This document shows, piece by piece, positions 42,844 through 55,522 of a stretch of 64,000 bases of DNA (position 1 is its first letter; every line of letters starts with the position of its first letter). Location: the NCBI GenBank assembly GCA_963922205.1, contig CAWUHX010000170.1, positions 372,001 through 436,000 on the forward strand. The letters are read 5' to 3'. The notes under the pieces were generated by a model. The model made no database searches. It was not told where the DNA came from and saw nothing but the letters and a program-made list of their open reading frames with translations. The stretch comes from Romanomermis culicivorax (taxonomy: Eukaryota > Nematoda > Enoplea > Mermithida > Mermithidae). Made by a program: the position numbers and the translations under genes.

Positions 42844-45800
42844 AAAGGAACATATTTTGTAGCTTTCTTGTTGTTTCGTGAAAAGGCCGAGTTTGGCGCA
42901 CAGTAAAGTTCAAGTTCTACGCCCCTGTGTCAAATAATAGCTTGGTTTTCGTTTTTTGTATTTAAAATTATACAGGAAACCAAATCTAGTCCAGATTGAT
43001 TTGAATCAACATTGTCAGATTTTTGAATCGAGCCGAATATTGAAATTTTGCCTTATGCCTAACTTATGAGAATTCTTGATCAGCCTCGTTCAACAAGGCG
43101 ATAGTTTTTGGGGGGATTACTATTTGATATTAATCTGTCCCTGGATCTTTGGGGAGCAACGCTGTAAGATAGGTGCATGTCATACCATAACACCTCAGAC
43201 GGGTGTGTCCAGACACGCTCTGCCCAGGGCAAATGGGTGTACACAGCAGTTGTCCTCAACTATGGTTTCTGACTTCAGCAAAGTGTAGTTATCCTCAGCT
43301 ATAGTTCTGTGATTGGGGCTAGGAATCTATCTTGCAATAGTTAAGGGTGGGGCTGGCTTGCAGTGGTAAAGCATAGGGTTTCAACCGCAACTAAATGATC
43401 TTGGGTGAGGGCTGCGAATCTGTCGTGCAACAGTTGAGCATAGGGATGCTGTTGTCCTCAACCACGGTTTTTAACGTCGCAAGGTAAAATATCCCCAACT
43501 ATGTGATTTTTGGTGGCCTCTTGGAGTCTGTCCCGCTATTGTTTTTTTTACATTTTTTCAATTTTCTGGGCTTATTTTCACACTATTTCTTATATATGGC
43601 ATATCTCATACTATTTTCTATCCGACTTTTCAAGAAAATAGCACATATTTCACAGATTTTGCTGATTTTTTTGGGTATTTCTCTTGGTATTTCACAGCCT
43701 AGGGTGGTATTTTGGCTTACAACATAGAATTTCATACCTGACATGTCATTTTTAGTTGCAAGTTTACAAAAATCTCAACATTTTTGCTCCATCTTCACAC
43801 TCAGGGCAGGTAAAAGTTTATTCATAGGGATGCTTCTATCGCACACAGAAAAATAATCGTATCGTTGAACATTGAAGCATTTTTGGAGCCTGTCTTTCAT
43901 CAAATTGGAGGGACAGAAGTTCAGTTTTTTCTATCTAATGAGCCCAATAATTCATGGGCATCCTATAGAGTTTCGCATGAGACCTACAAATGAACAGTTC
44001 ACGAGCCCAAGTATTCACTTATGGGTCGAAGCAAGGATTGAAACATAGGATGGCGGAGACTTGCCAGAAAATGCACAGGACCTCTACATTCTTTTTCAAA
44101 CGATTTTACTCTAATAGCAATACTTATTCTTACAAACTTAATCGGAAACCGATTTCGCTTATTCATCTGCAGCTCAAAATAGGGCCATAAGCACAAACGT
44201 ATCACACAAAATCTGCAGGCAGATCCAAAAGTTTACATCAAAATCAAAGCTTTTATAGCGAGGTCAAAAAATTTGCATAAAGTGCGAGGCTTTGCACATA
44301 AGTGGGTTATTCCTAGAGTCAGCTTTTATATACTATAGTTTTTTCCTTCAAATGATGCATTTGGCCAAATTGTGAGTACACTGGAATCTAATTAAGCTAC
44401 CGTAATCACAAAAGCCATGATAATTCTAAAACGGATTAAGGCTAGAAAGTCGACAATATTGAGCGCATCTTGAAACAAGAATTTATTGTTATTCCCTGTA
44501 TTAGCCTTCGAATTAGTGCAGGGCAGTCAAATATCGAAAATCTACGAATCTGGAACGGAAAAATTCATGAAGCTGGAATTTTCTTCAGGGTGAAAGCTTC
44601 ACGATACACTGGTAACTGCAAGATAAATCCATTTTATTTTAAAATTGACAAGTGTACTCATGCTCAAATACATGTCTGTATGCGGAATCAGTTGCTTTCA
44701 ATACAAACGAAACTTGAATCGAACTGTGCATGACATCCTTACAAATAATGGAAAAACTTTACTCAGGTACAGGCACTGGCCTGAATTTGGGTAATTTTTT
44801 GCAGTCCGCACATTAAATTTTTTTTGACTTGACTTTATCAGGTGATGACAACAAAATTTCCATAGTTAAATTCACTGCTAGATGAGATTAACCCTCAGAT
44901 GATATCTACTTGATGTGGGCACGAAGAAATTGACTACAAATGTGGGATTTCCATCAACTTTTTGCCATAAGTTATAAATGATATTGTTTATAATTTATGA
45001 AACATGGTTTCGACAGTATTTTAAATTCAAAAAATAAGAAATCTATAGCCAAATACTATCACGGGTACATTCTTCATTTAAAATGGCCTCTGGAATAGAA
45101 GGGTTTTTGGGGATGTTGGCGTAAAATCAATTAGTGCTAATGTTTCCGTCCCATCTTGATTGTCTTACCAAGCACAAGATGCTGCTGATTTCCAACCAGT
45201 GACTATTAATCCAGACAATCCAATTACAATATATGCCTTGAACCAGATTATGTAGTGAATACAGAGCTGCCAGATCATTGTAACTTAAGTATAGGCGTTT
45301 TTAGTGAATCAGATAGAGTAAAAATTTATTGGTATACTATTATCTATCGCACTGTCTTAGGGAGTCACATTTCTGATATTTTCCCGTCAGTCGTCGACTT
45401 GAATGGCAATCTTTTCAGCACTATCGACTTATTCATCTTTAAGGCTGTAAAAAAGCGTGAAAATTGCACACAAAAATCAGCAAGACGTGAAATTTATGCT
45501 ATTTTCCTGAAAAATTGAGTAGAAAACTGCACGTCCTTTGTTTTTACATACGAAATATGTGCGAAAATATGCATAAAAATTTAAAAAATATGTTATTTTC
45601 TCTAAAAAAGGACATTACAGGGGAAATATTCCGTAAAGCATGCAGAAATATGGTTGTAAAGTCAGAGAAACACTTAAATAATAGGGCAACTTGGCTCAAA
45701 AAAAGCTTAACATAACAAAAATGTACGGAAAATAGGCAAAATTCAGGGCAAAAGCGGTTATTTGGGGCTAAAAATGATCCAAACTAGGCAAAAATAGCGC

Positions 45801-46430
45801 TTTATAAGTGGTATCAGAGAAAACAATGCAAAAATAGCATTTTGTAATCAATAATGAGGAAACCCCCTGAATATTCGTGTTTTTAAATCACATGTGATTT
45901 CTAAGTATAGCTATAGCTACTTTGTCATGAATTACCATTATATGAATAGCAATTTGCATTTAATAGGGCCGGGCAGTTTTGACTTGAATGAGTACAGTAA
46001 AACAGTATTGACCTGATTCACAAATAGTTGAATTATTCATGACAACAAGCACTGTTGCATCCATGATACACGTACCTTATAAATACTGTTGTTTACTATG
46101 ACCAGGAGCTCCATACATGACACGTGCTGGACAGACTCTGAAAGATTCTTCAAGCACCACATAGTCATGGATAACTATTGAATCTTGCTGACGTCAGACC
46201 CACCCGCCCTGCGCTGATTGATTACGTTACAACATACTGTTGTGTCTTGAATAATGACTGGATTAAGGTTGAAATAGATTAGCCTTTGGATAATTGGTAA
46301 ATTTGCAACTGGAATAAGAGCAGCTAAATAGCTAAGTTTAATAAGGCTAACTAACACAATATAATATCAAAGTACTAAATAATACAATAAAAAATGAGTG
46401 ATTGCACAAAACAACACAGGTTATATAGCA
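42844..46430. other. Intergenic, no supported gene
   Basis: At about 43,170-43,540 there are two or three very degenerate repeats of roughly 150 bp around the phrase GTTGTCCTCAACYAYGGTTT. A frame at about 44,522-44,733 after a possible GTGCAG acceptor has four cysteines, but nothing supports it as an exon. From 45.4 to 45.9 kb the sequence is A-rich and simple. No recognisable transposase. Confidence 0.45.
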
Positions 46431-46514
46431 TCATGGAAAATCACGGAATGTTGTAGAACCTTGTAGAATATAAAAGAATATTATAGAATATTGTGGAAGG
46501 TTCTAGAACGTTCC
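46431..46514. promoter_or_regulatory. Array of heat-shock-element half sites with 10-bp period
   Basis: GAA occurs at 46436, 46446, 46456, 46466, 46476, 46486, 46496 and 46506, exactly every 10 bp. TT or TTC lies 5 bp after most of them. The last four units are a perfect nGAAnnTTCnnGAAnnTTCn (GAAGGTTCTAGAACGTTC), the consensus for trimeric HSF1. The array can equally be described as a decamer minisatellite (unit TTGTAGAATA). No gene is close; the nearest is gene B, whose 3' end is 1 kb away. Confidence 0.5.
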
Positions 46515-46541
46515 AATACAATGCAGTACATGAAATATACC

Positions 46542-46635
46542 TGCACATTATATGATGTGATCATACTGTAGGTTATGCATCACTCACACTTGCACATCAT
46601 GTAATGTGATCATACTGTAGGATATGTATCACGTA
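46542..46635. repeat. 49-bp tandem duplication
   Basis: Two diverged copies start at 46,542 and 46,591, each with TGCACAT...ATGTGATCATACTGTAGG. It follows the half-site array by 28 bp. Confidence 0.65.
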
Positions 46636-46744
46636 TGCATATGTGCTACCCATGGATTCTGGGATGGGTTTTCTAATGTTTTGCCATTATTTCTTCGATG
46701 AGTACTGTAGTTGCTCTATGCTTATGGGCTGTTGACTTATGAAC

Positions 46745-47400
46745 CTATATTCTGTGCTTCTAAATAAGGAAAGTGGAAAGTAAGAATCATGTCATATTTT
46801 TTCGATTTTCTGATAAAAAAAAGTGGTACGAGTGAAAATTTGTGAGCATACTGAACTAGCTCTTGACAATTTTTTGAGTGAAAAATCTTACGGCCCTGCC
46901 ATACTTCATCATATAGTGTCGGCCAACACCGGATATGAATAGCATTGACTGCCACCAGCCAAGTCGTCCTACGTTGGCAGACACGATCTGATCCGTATCT
47001 GATGTCAGCCGATGCTGTCCAATGAAGTATAGCCGAGCATCTGACACTATTCAGCTTCATTGTAGGTGTTGATTAATGGGGCGGGGCTTAAACGCAGAAA
47101 AGTGAAGGATTCTCTTGAGTGTTGGACAGTGTTAGACAAAAAATTTCAATTCAATCGAAATTGCAATCTGGTGTCGGCCGACACCGGCTGACACTGGAAT
47201 GCAGAAGTATAAGCAGCTCTGTCTGACTGTCGGCTGAAACCAGCAGGAGTCGGCCAATGCTATCCAACGAAGTATGGCAGGGCCTTTACACTTGCTCCAT
47301 GTAATTGGTTGATGACAATATTGATTTTTTCACTTTTCAATATTCGGATTCATTTTATAAAAAAACATACTACTACCATCCATTGTGTGGAAGTGAACTG
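46745..47400. mobile_element. Small inverted-repeat element (family B), interrupted
   Basis: Segments 46,745-46,891 and 47,285 to about 47,400 together resemble the family-B element at 58,551-58,788 (shared GAGTGAAAAAT...TTAC and TTTTATAAAAAA parts). The 393-bp element 46,892-47,284 is inserted between them. Confidence 0.5.
46892..47284. mobile_element. 393-bp MITE with GGCCCTGCCATACTTC termini
   Basis: The left end GGCCCTGCCATACTTC is a perfect inverted match to the right end. Both arms hold further copies of GTCGGCCAACACCG-like words. Flanks CTTAC and TTTAC suggest a 4-5 bp target duplication. No coding frame. A lone related end lies near 5382. Confidence 0.75.
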
Positions 47401-47513
47401 TTTTAGGTAATAGAAATCGGAAGTGGAATCAGTTTTGATTTATTGTGATATCATTTTCACAGGACAAAATTAATTTACAATAACAGAATGAAATTTCACG
47501 ACATTTCGGCTTA

Positions 47514-49590
47514 TCATGGACTCAATGGTAACTGTGTCGTAAAACCTTGCGTTGTCTGTTCGACAGTGGTTGTGGTTGTGGTGGAGGCTTTTTTAGTCGT
47601 TTCAACAGTGACTGTCGTTATTACAGTTTTCTCGATAGTAATAGAAATGCTTGTCATTGAACTCGTTTGATTTTCTACAGGAACAGTGTTGAAGCTGGAA
47701 AAGGCTGAACTATTGTAGATATTGGTCGCGTTTGACATTGAGAAGATTATACGACCGCAGGACGATTTCAAATCCGTGATTGACGATGATGGTATGCAAT
47801 CTTGTGAAAAATAAATGGTCTGTTTATATGATAGAAATATTTGTTGTGTAGATGTCAAGTGATCAAGCACTTCAAGTGTAGGTCGAAGTTTATGCAAGAT
47901 GTGAGAGAAAAGTAAAAAGATGTGTCAGTTGCTGAACCCTGCAAGAGTGCAACAATAAACAATCTTCATTATTCGTGATATAACCTTAAATACAAAATTT
48001 TCAAGTTTTTTTACAAAAATCACCATATCTACTGCTATTACTGGGAAGTACAAAAAATTCCATATGAAATGGATAACTTACGCTGCCTCTAGCAACTGGC
48101 AAAAAATGATGCATTTTCTGATAATTCCAATCTTCAATGTAACAAATTACAAATTGGTAAAAAAATATGTTGTTTTTAAGATGAAGCGCTTCAAATCAGT
48201 AGTCCACCCGAGTGGCTACATTGATCAGTCTATGGATATTGAACTTAGCTGAACTTTTGATATACCTGGAATGATTTGATTTTTGTCTTGAATGCAAAAA
48301 TTGAGTCTTCATATGCGGTATGTTTGCTATACTGTAATTCTTCACTATAAAAAATTCACGTAGTTTGTCGTGCATCTAGCCGCCTCCATAAGTAGATTTT
48401 TCCTACCTGTAGATAGAAAATCCCACCTGAGGGTAGTTTCTATACTATTTCTACCTGCCAAGTAGATGTTTCCTACCTACAAATAGGGAAACTAGCCACA
48501 CGTAGTATCTACCCACTTTTATGGGTAGTACTAAGAACTGTTGCACCCTTCCTTCGTCTAAGCTCAAAACTCCGGTCAGTTTATAGTGTAGGCCAGAGCA
48601 ACCTAACAAATAGCAGTGACGTGAAGTGTCTCACCTGTCCGATTCATGTAGCTCTTCAAGAAAAAGTCCTGAACATTATCCCAACTGTTGGTCGACGCCA
48701 GACATTTCCTGCAACAGACGAAGTAGTATGCCGTTTTCTGATTACTTTTGTACATTGAAACTCACTTGCCGCGATTTTTGTGAACTTTTTTCCTCTGAGA
48801 ATAGTAACATTTGCATGTCAAATGATTTTCCATTCGCAAAGAACGAGTACTAGATTTTTTCCTGCCGAGCAGGCATCGCATTTTGTACATGGCCAACTCG
48901 TTGCCCAGACCCACGCAGTCACGCAAACATGCTTGCAAGCAGTAAACTCTGGAAGGCAAGGATCGTCGGCACAAGGTGCCCTTGTAGTTCAAACGGGATA
49001 CTGTAAGTTGGAAAGTTTTGCTGTAATCAAAAAAGGTAATTAAGAATTAAATATGGCTTACACTGTAGGGTTACTTCGTTTGGCACATAAATATTGAAAT
49101 CCGGTTGTGACGAGTGTGAAGCTACGGAAGCTTGAAATTTAGAATTGTAAGGCAAATATTCATTATCCTAAGATACTGTTGAAGCATTAATCAATTTTTA
49201 TGAGTTGGATGGCAAAAAATCGAAACTTCATTTGAGCCCGAGAGCTTTCAGAGCCAGTCTAAACCATGCATGGTCGTGAAAAAATTGTTAGGCCTCATCC
49301 AGAAAGTAACTTTTCAAAGCGAATGGGAATTTTCTGGCTGAGTCCATAGCTCCTGTCGATATCTAATAGTGAATTTGTACTTTGGATGGATGGTAATAGT
49401 CTGGTGAAATCCACTCAGATTTTTCTCACTACTGATACAAGTTTATTCGATTTTCGAAAAAGCAGAAAAACTGTAAAAAATTTGACAAGCAAAAAGCCTC
49501 AGGCTGTAAATAATACTTACGTTGCAGTTTTGAGTTCATGAGAAGTCGACTAATCATAACTAAAGTCAATAAAAATTTAGAAATATCCAT
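47514..49590 (-). CDS. Gene B: secreted cysteine-rich protein with threonine-rich tail, paralogue of gene A
   Basis: Exons on the minus strand: 49590-49521 (ATG, signal peptide, GTAAGT donor), 49000-48766, 48708-48635 and 47800-47514 (TGA). They total 666 nt, giving 221 residues, with all phases consistent. Exon 1 is a signal peptide (DISKFLLTLVMISRLL). Ten cysteines are at the same positions as in gene A (CLQACLRDC is the most conserved block; seven in exon 2, one in exon 3, two at the start of exon 4). The last about 60 residues are Thr/Ser/Val-rich. The 74-nt third exon has exactly the length of its counterpart in gene A. Function is unknown; a glycosylated secreted or surface protein is the likely class. 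Confidence 0.8.
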
Positions 49591-52535
49591 TCAAAAACGT
49601 AACAGGTTGTGACGAGTTTCCTCTATTCGATATATACAAAGTTGCAAAATAATCTTGTCTACACGGAATAACATTGTTGAAAATGGGCCAAATTCGGGTA
49701 CAATTTGGGAAAACGGCAATTACCCCGTCTAGAATTTGAGGTCGAAAACATATAAGCACATTTAGAAGTAATTTATTGAAATTTTATTTCTTTCCCAACA
49801 CCATCACATTGTTTTTGTGAACGGAGATGCTATTGATTTGATCCTTTTAAAATTACATATACTCCTGAAATCTTGATCATTTGGAAAATTAATTCTATGC
49901 CATTCAACTTGTGATAATCAAAAAAATTCTGAGGCTGGCTGTCTCATGAAACATGTAATATTTTCAAACGATATCCATGATACTTGCACTAATGACTTTG
50001 TTAGAAAATTGCCCCATATGAAGGACAACGGGCTTTTTCGGATCTCCTCCATAGATCATTGTTTCAACTCTAGAACTAAGTTGAACTGTCAGTTATGAAC
50101 CAATTATAAAGATGAAGTGTATTTATAACTTCCCAAACTCATAGAATTTTGATGTCACATGACTTTGAGAAAGTCATTGAAATGAGCAGCCTCCTCTGAT
50201 TGCTTTTTCACTGTTAAATCTCGTGATTTTTTTCAAAACCATCCACTACCTTTTTACTGCTCACAGTTGATTGAGTTCAATTCATCTCCTATAAATAAGT
50301 GCAGATGCTTGTAGTGTACGCAATAGCGCAGTTTAATCATGAAAAGCTGGAAAACTTCGCCTGGAAGCCCTTCTGGTAACAAGCAGCCCTATGTTTCAAT
50401 ACGGTCTTTGTTTCTCTAAAAAAAAGAGAAAAATAAATCAGAATCCCTGAATAATATTGAAACAGGTTGCGTTTAATATGTCTGTTAAAAAAGATCCTTA
50501 CTGAGTCTATTTTCTCAAAATTTTAGCATTCAAGGTCAGAATTTCAAATGTGCTAAGTCTTCTCTCGGCCGTCAACAAATGACAACATCTTGCTGCAAAA
50601 AAAGTTTAAGCTGTATACATTCACTGTTCATTGTCTGACTTGTTGAGACTGAAAGCCACATATCACCCTGATTGTTTATAAGCTGTTATGACAATAAGCA
50701 AACTGTGACTTTTGGGGAGTAAACGGGTATTTTGCATTCAAAAATGTGACAGGATGGGCATCAATCTGTTTAAGTATTTTATGAAAATGCACATACCCTT
50801 CATAAATGCAAGCCAAAAATCAACTATCGACAGTTTGTTTTTGTAGGAGGAAGGTTTTTCGGCATCACGGTGAGATGGTAATGGAAGACCATTATGTCAC
50901 TATTTGAAAAATTGTCACTGAAATGGGTAAAACTTTACATGGTAACTCAGATTTGAGACTGTTGGTAGCAGAAATGAAAAGCAACTGAGTTGCTATGTCC
51001 AAGTTGTTCTTGGAGGTCCACACAGCCGAGCAGGATTAATTATATGCTTCTGATTACCGTCCATGAGCCACTATTACCCTACTGCAAGCCTGAAACCAAG
51101 GCGCAATCGACACAATAGCAATGTAAAGATGAAGACACGTCAGTCAAGGCGAGAAGCACACAAATTATGGTCACTATGTTATGGGTTTGCGAAATGGTCA
51201 TCTTGATCGAATACTTGGATAATGGAGCCACCATCAATGTTCAACTTAAATTTGTTCCGGAATCTACTGAAGACGTTACAAGGAAAACGGCCCAGAAACA
51301 TTTTACAGTCGACCATTCTGGGAAGTTCACCCGCACCCAGCCCATTCCCCAGATTATTCCCCTAGTAGATATCACCATTGTCTCTGCAACATGACCTCAA
51401 CGAATGAGTCGAGGAAAGCCTGAGAAATTCACGCAGTCACTGGAAGAAATTTATTGGAGAGACGAGCGGCTATGTAGAAAAACCTGATAACATTTAAAAT
51501 TTGAATTGATTTCTTATGTCATATCACACACAAATTGAATGAATGCTGCTCTTATAATAATGTATCTTAATTTTTGGCCGAGTTGGGTCAAAATTTCTCC
51601 TGCATGCCACAATTTCCGCAGCTGTATGCCGAAAACGCCAAATATGGTGATGCGATGATACAGAATTTAAAGATCACAAAAAGAAAATGTAGCAAAGCCT
51701 ATAACTAATTGTTCGTCAAAGTTACGAAAAGTTGAGAAAACACCATAAAGTTCCTGCTGCAATGTGACATTTTCTGCTTCAAGAGGATTCACAAAAACTT
51801 CACTGTCAAATAAAGCAGCCTAAACTTTAGAAAAACTGTAGACAAGTTCGTCTGTTTTTTCTCAAATGTTATTTTTTAGCAGAGTTGAAAGAAAATGCCA
51901 TCAGTAGGCATATATGGACAGCATAAAAATTGTGGGGAGGCTTAGCCGAAATTTTTTTTCAAAAATGGTCAGAATTCAGTCAAAATTGATCAAAAAGCTG
52001 AAAAACTTCCATTTAGACATTTCTCGCTATGCTCCTTCAGTTCCATTAAGAAAAAATAAAATTTTCTCTGATAATTTTCAACATTTTTATATGAAATTTC
52101 CAAGTTTTCGTATAAAAATTTACAAAATCTCAAAAATAAAAATTCTTTCGTAGGTCAGCCAGATTTCTGTGGAGGTCAAGATCCCAACCCTTCCCCAAGA
52201 ACATGTATGCCTGTAGGAAAATGTCCCATTCAGTTTCTTATTAGATGGACAGTGAGATGGATGTTCTGAGAATTCAAATTTTGAAATGTGTATTTTTAAT
52301 TCTTTTCTCAAATTTTCCTTTATAAACCATCGTCAATGCTCTTGTATGCCGAAAGAAACAAAGCAGATTGTAGAATGCTATGCTTCAAATTTATATTCAT
52401 GTTTCTGTGTAATTTGTGAAATAAAATTAGTAACAAAAAGTTTTAGTACTCAAGAAAGGCACGAATAAGAAATTGCAATTAAATTTCAGCATATCATTTT
52501 CAGTTTGAAACCTTTCTGCCAAAATAATCAACTAT
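49591..52535. other. Intergenic, transposon remnants
   Basis: No host exon is supported. A mariner transposase relic lies at 51,055-51,395. The remainder is AT-rich with no family I can name. Confidence 0.45.
51055..51395 (+). pseudogene. Degenerate mariner transposase
   Basis: In one frame with a single stop the sequence reads a mariner core: PYCKPETKAQSTQ (family: Y-D-P-E-T-K-x-Q-S) followed by VTMLW and ILIEYLDNGATIN (family: V-x-F-W-D-x-x-G...L-x-x-G-x-T-I-N). The catalytic Asp after VTMLW is replaced. Only the middle of the transposase is left. Confidence 0.6.
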
Positions 52536-52537
52536 AC

Positions 52538-52774
52538 TCCATTCATTTTGAAATAATCGATGCAGCGAGTTCGCAGCTAAATTTTCATTGAAAATTACGG
52601 AAGGTTCGTTTACTCTAAACAATAAATTTTTCCTTCATGATACAGGATCCTTGATGATCACTCTTTTCAATCGTTTCAAGATTATCGAAATTGATTTCCT
52701 AATCTCTAGTACAGCTGCGTTTGTCGAAACTCAGCTCACTGCATCGATTATTTCAAAATGAATGGAGTATAATA
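52538..52774. mobile_element. Mariner-type MITE, family A, copy 1
   Basis: About 235 bp with inverted ends TACTCCATTCATTTTGAAAT...ATTTCAAAATGAATGGAGTA between TA dinucleotides. No coding capacity. Copy 2 lies 115 bp away in the opposite orientation. Confidence 0.8.
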
Positions 52775-52887
52775 AAGTCTCAATATTCGCATATATTCCA
52801 TGAGAAATAATTTGATGATCTTCTTTGCAACTAAATGATATGAAATCATACTTACTCCAAGCATTCATTTCTACAAGCTGCATTTGT

Positions 52888-53128
52888 CAAACTATACTCC
52901 ATTAGCTTGAAATGATCGATGCAGTGATCGGAGTTTCGGCAAACACAGTCTTACTAGATCTCTAGGAAATCAATTTCGATAATCTTGAAATGATTGAACA
53001 GATTAATAATCATGCAAGGGTCTGTATCATGAAGTAAACTGTATTGAATAGAGCCTTCTATAATTTTCAATAAATGTTTGGCTGCGACCTCGCTGCATCA
53101 ATCATTTCAAAATGAGTAGAGTATAGTC
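52888..53128. mobile_element. Mariner-type MITE, family A, copy 2 (inverted)
   Basis: About 240 bp, same ends as copy 1 with some substitutions, flanked by TA. Its internal words (CGGAGTTTCGGCAAACACAG, AATCAATTTCGATAATCTTG) match copy 1 in reverse complement. Confidence 0.78.
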
Positions 53129-55522
53129 TTGCATTAATTTAAATTACTTAATCCCTTAATTAACCCTTAATCAGCTTTGCGCTTGGAAAGTTATTCAGTA
53201 CTTATGTTTTTTGGCAATTTTTGAAGCTGCTAATTGCACTCAAGGGCGGAAATTTCCAGTGGCTGTAAGGAATTATTTCAACTCACATTCCGAAACAATT
53301 GTCAGGGTTTCGCGACATTGGTATGGAACTCATCTAATGGCATGTTTCCTACTGCTACCACATTGCAAGATCCTAAGATTGTACATACCTAATTTACATA
53401 TTCAAGTTTTTTACACGGTCATGCCTCTATTTTAAATCATGTCAACAAATATTTCCTCTTGAAAAGCAGTTTTTGAAAACTTAGTGAAAAGCACTCTTGG
53501 AATAAAATTGTATCAAAAAACTTTCAAGTGCAGCGCCAAAAGTAAGGTAAAAAAGCCACTGTTTTCAGGGGTTAGGGCCATCTAATAATGAATTTCAAGG
53601 AACTGAATAACGTCATTATAAATAGAGACTGGGTGTTTACCTACAACACGAAGCTTTTTTAAAGTTGGAATGATTCAGGTCAATGAAAAATGCACGGAAA
53701 ACACATTTTTATGGCATAACAACATATTTTGCACGAAATGGCACGAAAATGAAGATTTGATCGAAAATGCACGAAGTTACATTGCGTCTTGATCTTCAAG
53801 CAGATATTTTTAAGAGTTCACATTTACTCTGGATAATTTAGATGTAGGAAATCTTAGATGCCTATTCATTTCTTTCGTCCTATTACGCAGTTACAATGCT
53901 CCTAGGAGTGGCTAAACTGGGTTGTTTAGCAAAAGAGTATTCAGACAACTATATTGCTCCGGGTGAAAAAAATTTTTTCAAATTTTTGCGGGTACACCTG
54001 AATCCATTTTTCCTATACCTGGAAAGGTAGACTTTGCAGGACTACATGGTCATGTAATTGTCCAGCTTATATGAGAGGCGCTCTTTGGGCGCTTTTTGGT
54101 GCGTAGTGGAGGCTACATTCCAGAGGCTAGCTTATGTCTGACAAGCAGGAGTTGTTCGGCTACCTACCTCATAAATGGGATAGGCCCACCTCCTTATATG
54201 CTGCACTTTGCAGCATCTACCACCCAGATGCTAATTGGGACGACTGGACCTTGGCAAGACGTCTTCCAAGCTTGTCTACACAATTCACCGACCCATAAGG
54301 ATGAAAGGCTGTGCGCCTAGCTCAGTTGCCAGAAAAATCCAGGTCACCTAAGATCGAACATGGTTCTCAAGACTATACTCCATTCATTTTGAAATGATGG
54401 ATACAGCGAGGTTGCTGCCAAACCCCATTAAAAATTAGTGATCACTCGTTGAGTCGATAGTTCGGCCTTTGGCCAACTATTTATTTGTCTTACAACAAAT
54501 CTTGAATAAAGGTTGAAATTTCGTGGACATTTTCTTGTACGAAATTTGCACGAAAGCAGGCCCATTTTTGAACGAAATCGGTATACTTTTCAGCACGATA
54601 AACCAGATCTCTACTTATAAGCTATTTGAAATAAAATAGAGTTTTTAAGTCAATGTGCATTTTATATGTTGTAAGTCAACGTGCTTCGCGGAAAAAACAG
54701 ACTATAAATTTTTGTGAATCTTAGTAGTCAGAGATACAGTGTTTCGAAGCTTTTTGATCGCCCGTCGTTGAACCTAAAATGCATAAGGTCCGAAACTGTG
54801 GCACTACCCACCAATTGACCACTCATTGATTGCTGCACATGTTACACAACGACCAGCAGTTTTGTGATTAGCGTATGCATGGTCTGGAGTAGACGTTAAT
54901 ATTTCACCAATTCAGATCTGAAAATATGTAACGGAATAAATCATGGCTAAATTATTCAAAAATTAATTATTTCCAGCTATCCCAAAAAATGCACGTATGA
55001 TTCCATAATTCATGCATAAGTATCGAGAAGTGAAGAATAATGACAGATTATTAGAACGAAATTAGCAGAAGGTACTGAAATTTTTAATTAAACCGCAATG
55101 CGTCATTTGTCTTAGCACAACCGCTAATAATATATTTATTTTAGAATTGCAGACGCAGTGAAAAATTGGTAATATTATCACTGTAGTCAATAGAGAAATT
55201 TCCTCAAAAGGTAAAAATTATTGATGAACTTATTTGAAAATCTAGTTAAAAATTTATCTCGATCTGGGAATGGATGGGATGCCACTTATTGCCGGGAAGA
55301 AATATGGAGTTTTAGTTACCACCATTTAAATTTTTTCAATCCATAAAATTTTCGTGTTCATCTTACTTGGAAGAGAGGTAAATCTGGTACCAATTGACTG
55401 ATCTTTATTAGATCAATTCAAAAATACTATTCAGTTTGTTTTATTTTTACTTTTGACTGTTTTTGTTTCGAAGTTTGTTTTTTTTGTTCGCTGTTTTTCT
55501 TCGAAGCTTGTTCATACTCACA
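53129..55522. other. Intergenic, upstream of the receptor gene
   Basis: Holds a truncated family-A MITE end at about 54,373-54,440 and a dispersed repeat near 53,325 also seen at 15.6 kb. A tRNA-like box A (CTAGCTCAGTTGCC) near 54,318 lacks a convincing box B. I see no exon. Confidence 0.4.
54373..54440. repeat. Truncated MITE, family A, copy 3
   Basis: Starts TATACTCCATTCATTTTGAA and continues with the GCAGCCAAAC-type interior of family A, then similarity fades. Only one end is present. Confidence 0.6.

Noticed and set aside
43503-43727. Hydrophobic 74-residue frame in the intergenic region
   Set aside because: T-rich composition gives Phe/Leu/Ile by chance; no exon borders or homologue recognised.
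54308-54375. Plus-strand tRNA-like segment with TAGCTCAGTTG
   Set aside because: Box A is good but box B and the acceptor stem are not convincing, so neither a tRNA nor a SINE is claimed.
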